Source: Vibrio agarivorans
GTDB taxonomy: Bacteria; Pseudomonadota; Gammaproteobacteria; Enterobacterales; Vibrionaceae
Length of the DNA stretch: 64,000 bases
Direction of reading: 5' to 3'
Assembly (NCBI RefSeq): GCF_030409635.1
Contig: NZ_JAUFQF010000004.1
Location: 2,948,241-3,012,240 of the forward strand
This document shows, one piece after another, positions 60,574 through 64,000 of the stretch; the first letter of the stretch is position 1; each line of letters begins with the position of its first letter. The position numbers were made by a program, and so were the translations under genes. Below the pieces are notes generated by a model. The model was not told the origin of the DNA and made no database searches. It saw only the letters and a program-made list of their open reading frames with translations.

Positions 60574-61223
60574 AATTTCTTCTTCCACTCCTCATACCAA
60601 CGCTTACCCTTCAAGCCACTCTCAAACGGCCATGCCAAAACTCTATCGAACAAGGGGCCTTGCGTTATCAAATCCATATCAGGAATATCCCAATACATGT
60701 CATTTAGAGCAATTTTCTCATTTATATCCCTAAACTCACCAACCATAAGTGAAATAAATTGCTTTGCATCATTCTCAGAGGTCACTTTTATAGGTATAGA
60801 CACTCTGCTATCAACATCGACTTTACCTTTAATCCTGCTTAAGCCAACGTAAGTTGCCTTTTGCTTCTTTACTTCAATCTCTTTCTCTTCAATCTTCTTT
60901 ACAAACTTCGGTGAAAACTCAAATAAATCACGACTTATAAAATGAGTTTGCTTTTTGGGGTGATTGAAAAGTAACTTTAACCACTGTTGTTCAATGTCTT
61001 CAGGCATGAACCCTTCATTCGTTAGTGCTGTGTAATAATAGTGTTCAACCCAACTAGCTTTTGAAAACTCTTCCAGTGAAAGTACCGCTAACTGAAAACT
61101 GGATGGATATGAACCATGTTCGAATAGTAATATTGAGTCATTTAAGAGTCTGAGAGCATTGTGTAAAGACTCTACCGCTATTTTCTCAAACTTGTACTTG
61201 CTCAATCCGTCTAATTTTTCCAT
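60570..61223 (-). CDS. AbiV family abortive infection protein (HEPN-type)
   Basis: Product of 217 residues. The N-terminal helices carry the AbiV pattern: LHNALRLLNDSILLFEHGSY followed by FQLAVLSLEEFSKA, a four-helix HEPN-like segment. AbiV in Lactococcus stops phage development and is blocked by the phage protein SaV; HEPN proteins often cut RNA, but a canonical Rx4-6H motif is not obvious here. The C-terminal half (charged KKIEEKEIEVKKQKATY, then a beta-rich part) has no match I know. A promoter (61255-61283) precedes it and an unknown gene is coupled to its end. AT-rich. Confidence is good for the family, low for mechanism. Confidence 0.8.
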   Translation of the reverse strand: MEKLDGLSKYKFEKIAVESLHNALRLLNDSILLFEHGSYPSSFQLAVLSLEEFSKASWVEHYYYTALTNEGFMPEDIEQQWLKLLFNHPKKQTHFISRDLFEFSPKFVKKIEEKEIEVKKQKATYVGLSRIKGKVDVDSRVSIPIKVTSENDAKQFISLMVGEFRDINEKIALNDMYWDIPDMDLITQGPLFDRVLAWPFESGLKGKRWYEEWKKKL

Positions 61224-61254
61224 TGATAACTTTAGTTCCCCTAAATATTAAGCC

Positions 61255-61283
61255 ATTATGTACAAGACCAGAATTGCAGTAAA
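61255..61283 (-). promoter_or_regulatory. Candidate sigma-70 promoter of the AbiV operon
   Basis: On the minus strand, TTTACT (61283-61278), a 17-bp spacer, then CATAAT (61260-61255). It lies between the helicase stop and the AbiV start and would allow the pair to be expressed independently of the island backbone. Confidence 0.45.
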
Positions 61284-61305
61284 CGCAAGTCTGCACAATA
61301 AAACT

Positions 61306-63474
61306 TCAGCATTGTAATAGTTCTTTCAGGTAGCTATTCCGCTTATGAGAGTGACTAGGTGCCTTGGTGATCTGCTTCATGTCATCACTACTACCAACGA
61401 TATGGATTTCACTTTCCGCTCTAGTGATTGCCGTATAGAACCATGCTCTATCCACTATTCTTCCGTTTTGCAGAGCGATGATGATGCGTGGAAACTGTGA
61501 TCCTTGAGCTTTATGTAGAGTGATTGCGTAACCCAACTCCATGCAGTCGAGAACGGATTGTGTTATCTCGACCTTTTCACCTGTATCTAGCGTCACTTCA
61601 CCATAACTGTCACCAGAAGGTTTGGTACTGGTTAGTGTGCCAAGTGAGCCGTTCTGAATGCCTTTATCGTAATGATTCTGCGTGAATAACACCGCATCAT
61701 TGAGGCTAAGTGGCAGAAAGAACTTGTTACCATTGATTTCGAACTCAAGGCTGGCGCTATCTGGGTTAACGGCTTGCTGGGTGAGCTTATTGATTTCTGA
61801 TACGAGTGCCTTGGTTGGAGCCATGACACGACTGCTATCAGGGAACTCTTGATAAAGCTCGCAACAGACTTTGGCAATGTCTGTTTTACTGGTTTCGTGA
61901 AAGTGTATTGCACCTGAGCTTAATTGTTCAGGCATCACTCCTTGATTGATGAGTTTTGAGTATTCGGGGATACCCGTTGAACCTTCTTGCCGTTTGACGA
62001 TATCCAGCATCGTATTCGCCACCGTTTTTGCTTCAACGATGTCTTCCAATACCTTGCCACAACCTATTGGTGGGAGTTGGTCAGGGTCGCCACTGAATAT
62101 CAATCGTACAGAGGGGTGAATGTGATTTACTAGGCGATACATAGTTGGCAGGTCAATCATGCTCGCTTCATCAATCACTAATAGATGATTTGTTTTCTCG
62201 ACACTGGGTTCAATAGGTTCTTCACGCAGCAATTTGGCAATGGTTGAGGTAACAAAACCGATGGACTCATGAAGTCTCATTGCAGCACGACCGCTGAGCG
62301 CAACGGCGTGTATTTCAAATCCAAGTTGATGATATGTCCTGAGAGCCGTCCTGAGTACCGTTGTTTTGCCTGTTCCTGCACCACCCGTAATGCAGCTTAC
62401 CGAATTATCCAGACACGTTGTGACGGCTTCGATTTGTTTAGGGGTTAATTCGTAGGGAAGCTCCGCAGCCGCAGAGCAATACGCAGCATTGGCGTTTTCA
62501 TCAAACAAGTTATTTCGCTTAATCAGTGTTTTTAAGCGCTTGGCAACAACACTTTCCATCAGAAGTTGCGCTGTTGGATGGTAGGCTCCTGTGTCGGGAT
62601 TTAAAACATACTGAGCTTTATCATGACCTGATTTGAACGCCTGAGTGACCAGTGTTTTGTCTCTTAATAGCTTGTTGAGGTAAGGGCGCACATTGGCATG
62701 AGTGGTATAGGTGTGACCTTTTTCAATCTCCTTGCGAATCGCCATTTCCAGAGCAGCGCTGAGCCTTCTTGGGTCATCCTTCGCAACATCGCTCTTAAAA
62801 TCCGTTAACTTGATAATGTCTTCAATGGCACTGAACGAAAGACCAAAGCCCATTAAAGCATAAGGATTATCCTTGATAACATCGATGGAGGCTTCACCGT
62901 GATGCTTGAGTAGTCGTTGCTGCACACTGGCAGGGATGTTGTACTCGCTCATCCAGTTGCAATGAGCCAGATTTTTATATTTGGCGTACCCCTTAAAGAG
63001 CGCTTCCACTGAATCTTCACTCAAAATCGATGTCAGACGCTTTCTGGACTCTGGGGTGTCATTTCTCAGTGTGGCATGGAAGTCTTTACCCAAGAGCTGC
63101 CAGAGCGCTCTAGCTTTGCTTTCGCCAATACCCTTGAAGTCACTTTCTCTGGCGATAAATCGTATCAGTTGCTCACCTGTTTCGGGTAAAGTGCATTCAA
63201 TATGCTTGGGTGATTCATACGTGTGCTGCTGCATTACATAATCACCCATCTCCATATTTTCTATCTGTCGAGCACCTCTGACTGACCAATGCTGACCCAG
63301 CGTTGGAAGTACAGGGATGCTATCGGGGTCGGCTTTGATGGTGACGTAATACTTCCCACTATTGGTTTTGTAAGAGTCTTTCGCCAGCGGTACACCGCTG
63401 AATATCACCATCTTGGTCGAGTGATAAGGGATACTGGTGACACGCATTTGGTCTTCATGCAAAGCGGTATTCAT
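61306..63474 (-). CDS. RecD-like ATP-dependent helicase
   Basis: Superfamily 1B helicase of 722 residues resembling RecD2. The N-terminal ~330 residues include helix-hairpin-helix-like DNA-binding text (FKGIGESKARALWQLLG). Motor motifs: Walker A GGAGTGKTT (~366), VIDEASMIDLP, FSGDPDQLPPIG, then motif V/VI ITLHKAQGSQFP and FYTAITRAESEIHIVG. No relaxase domain is seen. It starts inside the stop of the upstream gene (ATGA overlap), so it is co-expressed with it. I recall such a helicase with VPA1267-family genes on Vibrio islands; a role in element processing or transfer is inferred. Confidence 0.88.
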   Translation of the reverse strand: MNTALHEDQMRVTSIPYHSTKMVIFSGVPLAKDSYKTNSGKYYVTIKADPDSIPVLPTLGQHWSVRGARQIENMEMGDYVMQQHTYESPKHIECTLPETGEQLIRFIARESDFKGIGESKARALWQLLGKDFHATLRNDTPESRKRLTSILSEDSVEALFKGYAKYKNLAHCNWMSEYNIPASVQQRLLKHHGEASIDVIKDNPYALMGFGLSFSAIEDIIKLTDFKSDVAKDDPRRLSAALEMAIRKEIEKGHTYTTHANVRPYLNKLLRDKTLVTQAFKSGHDKAQYVLNPDTGAYHPTAQLLMESVVAKRLKTLIKRNNLFDENANAAYCSAAAELPYELTPKQIEAVTTCLDNSVSCITGGAGTGKTTVLRTALRTYHQLGFEIHAVALSGRAAMRLHESIGFVTSTIAKLLREEPIEPSVEKTNHLLVIDEASMIDLPTMYRLVNHIHPSVRLIFSGDPDQLPPIGCGKVLEDIVEAKTVANTMLDIVKRQEGSTGIPEYSKLINQGVMPEQLSSGAIHFHETSKTDIAKVCCELYQEFPDSSRVMAPTKALVSEINKLTQQAVNPDSASLEFEINGNKFFLPLSLNDAVLFTQNHYDKGIQNGSLGTLTSTKPSGDSYGEVTLDTGEKVEITQSVLDCMELGYAITLHKAQGSQFPRIIIALQNGRIVDRAWFYTAITRAESEIHIVGSSDDMKQITKAPSHSHKRNSYLKELLQC

Positions 63475-63908
63475 CGTGGCATCAACCCCATTTCGGATAA
63501 GGTTTCAGATAGCTCACCAAAGCGCTCAAGTCGCTTTTCAAGCTCCTTGACCTTGGCTTTCAACTCGATGTTTTCAGCCTCTAATGATGACACCCGCTTT
63601 GAATCGAGCAGCTTTCGATTTGCTGTGTTGTCGTAGGCTTGAGGTTTGCCCTCATTCTTCTTGGCAGCGGCGGTCAACGGTGGCAGGACACCTTTACTGC
63701 GCAGCTCATCTTCTAAGGCTTTGAGTGCTTTCTTGAGGGCAGGATTTTGGTTTAACGCCGATTTGCCACAACCAATACCCTTTGCCACTTCAATACGGTT
63801 AAGCTGACCTCTGAACACGATTTGTTTAAAGTCATCGTCCGTCTGTGTGGCTTTCCAGACCTCAAATGCCTCAAGGTTTTGCTGTGCTTTTTGCTGCCCA
63901 CTTGCCAT
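63471..63908 (-). CDS. VPA1267 family protein (mobile-island associated)
   Basis: Product of 145 residues. The N-terminus (MASGQQKAQQNLEAFEVWKA) and the helix-turn-helix-like stretch (LNRIEVAKGIGCGKSALNQN) match the VPA1267 family as I recall it. A clear C-terminal coiled coil follows (SSLEAENIELKAKVKELEKR). A DNA-binding adaptor role is plausible. The start overlaps the stop of the upstream gene (TAATG) and the end overlaps the helicase start (ATGA). I recall this family next to the Gamma-Mobile-Trio genes of V. parahaemolyticus, which is the main reason to call this an island. Confidence 0.75.
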   Translation of the reverse strand: MASGQQKAQQNLEAFEVWKATQTDDDFKQIVFRGQLNRIEVAKGIGCGKSALNQNPALKKALKALEDELRSKGVLPPLTAAAKKNEGKPQAYDNTANRKLLDSKRVSSLEAENIELKAKVKELEKRLERFGELSETLSEMGLMPR

Positions 63909-64000
63909 TAGTCATCTACCTCACCCAATAGCTTGCGAAGCCCTGTGACAAAGCCTCTAGGGAATACTTCGCTGTTGTATTCCATGTCTTTTACTTGACC
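63908..64000 (-). CDS. 3' end of an upstream island gene (truncated by window edge)
   Basis: The last 30 codons of a minus-strand gene whose start lies right of base 64000. The readable C-terminus is GQVKDMEYNSEVFPRGFVTG, then LRKLLGEVDD and TAA, which overlaps the next start codon as TAATG. No family can be decided from so little. By gene order it may be one of the Gamma-Mobile-Trio proteins (GmtX position), a guess from context only. Confidence 0.55.
   Translation of the reverse strand, partial: GQVKDMEYNSEVFPRGFVTGLRKLLGEVDD

Noticed and set aside
61306..63474. Relaxase (TraI/TraA-like) instead of a RecD-like helicase
   Set aside because: No N-terminal relaxase histidine triad is visible; only the helicase motifs are.

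Overview
The window is a continuous piece of a gammaproteobacterial chromosome. Gene content and order point to a Vibrio species, most likely chromosome 1. Neighbour sets I recall from Vibrio cholerae appear here: fadE/TetR/VrrA; xthA, an amino-acid ABC transporter, a DUF3360 gene and pflB/pflA; prkA-yeaH-spoVR; kdsB-ycaR-lpxK-msbA-comEC; lolCDE-PilZ-mfd; topB-grxD-sodB followed by a VC2046-family gene. Almost everything up to about 50 kb is ordinary core genome with intact genes, short spacers and clear terminators. No rRNA, tRNA, CRISPR array or insertion sequence was seen.

Layout. 1-2.4 kb: fadE (cut by the window edge) and its TetR-family regulator (PsrA-like), which carries its own operator. 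2.5-2.66 kb: a sigma-E promoter and a terminator bracket a ~140-nt RNA that fits VrrA. 2.7-6.6 kb: a glycine-zipper protein, a chemoreceptor and exonuclease III. 6.6-9.8 kb: a four-gene basic amino-acid ABC transporter. 10-11.6 kb: an orphan lipoprotein. 12-18.8 kb: a DUF3360 membrane protein, pyruvate formate-lyase, a lipid A deacylase (LpxR) and the lyase activase, with FNR-like sites upstream, then yfbU. 18.9-25 kb: a MipA/OmpV protein and the PrkA kinase operon. 25-31.5 kb: Kdo and lipid A synthesis and export, ComEC and a DUF2062 protein. 31.7-41.7 kb: lipoprotein release (LolCDE), a PilZ-like protein, Mfd, CsiV, a GNAT enzyme, an SDR and a small basic protein. 41.7-49.9 kb: topoisomerase III, Grx4, Fe-SOD, a VC2046-family protein, a second SDR, a low-molecular-weight phosphatase, a corrinoid adenosyltransferase, YghU and a DMT permease.

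50-59.8 kb is an accessory galactoside-use locus: a MelB-type symporter, a GH36 alpha-galactosidase, a LamB-type porin, a MalM-like lipoprotein and a LacZ beta-galactosidase. Three near-identical LacI-family operators (consensus TGGAAACGTTTACA) tie these promoters together, but no repressor gene is in the window. The genes give a route from outer membrane (porin) to cytoplasm (symporter) to hydrolysis (two glycosidases).

60-64 kb is the edge of a mobile island on the minus strand. A truncated gene, a VPA1267-like coiled-coil protein and a RecD-like helicase are chained by start/stop overlaps. They match what I recall of the backbone of Gamma-Mobile-Trio (GMT) islands, which carry anti-phage cargo in Vibrio. 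Downstream are an AT-rich, translationally coupled pair: an AbiV-family (HEPN) abortive-infection protein and an unrecognised 176-residue partner. Between lacZ and this pair lies a perfect 12-bp inverted repeat with a 5-bp centre, shaped like a tyrosine-recombinase core site. This two-gene unit and the boundary element are the most likely place for an undescribed system.
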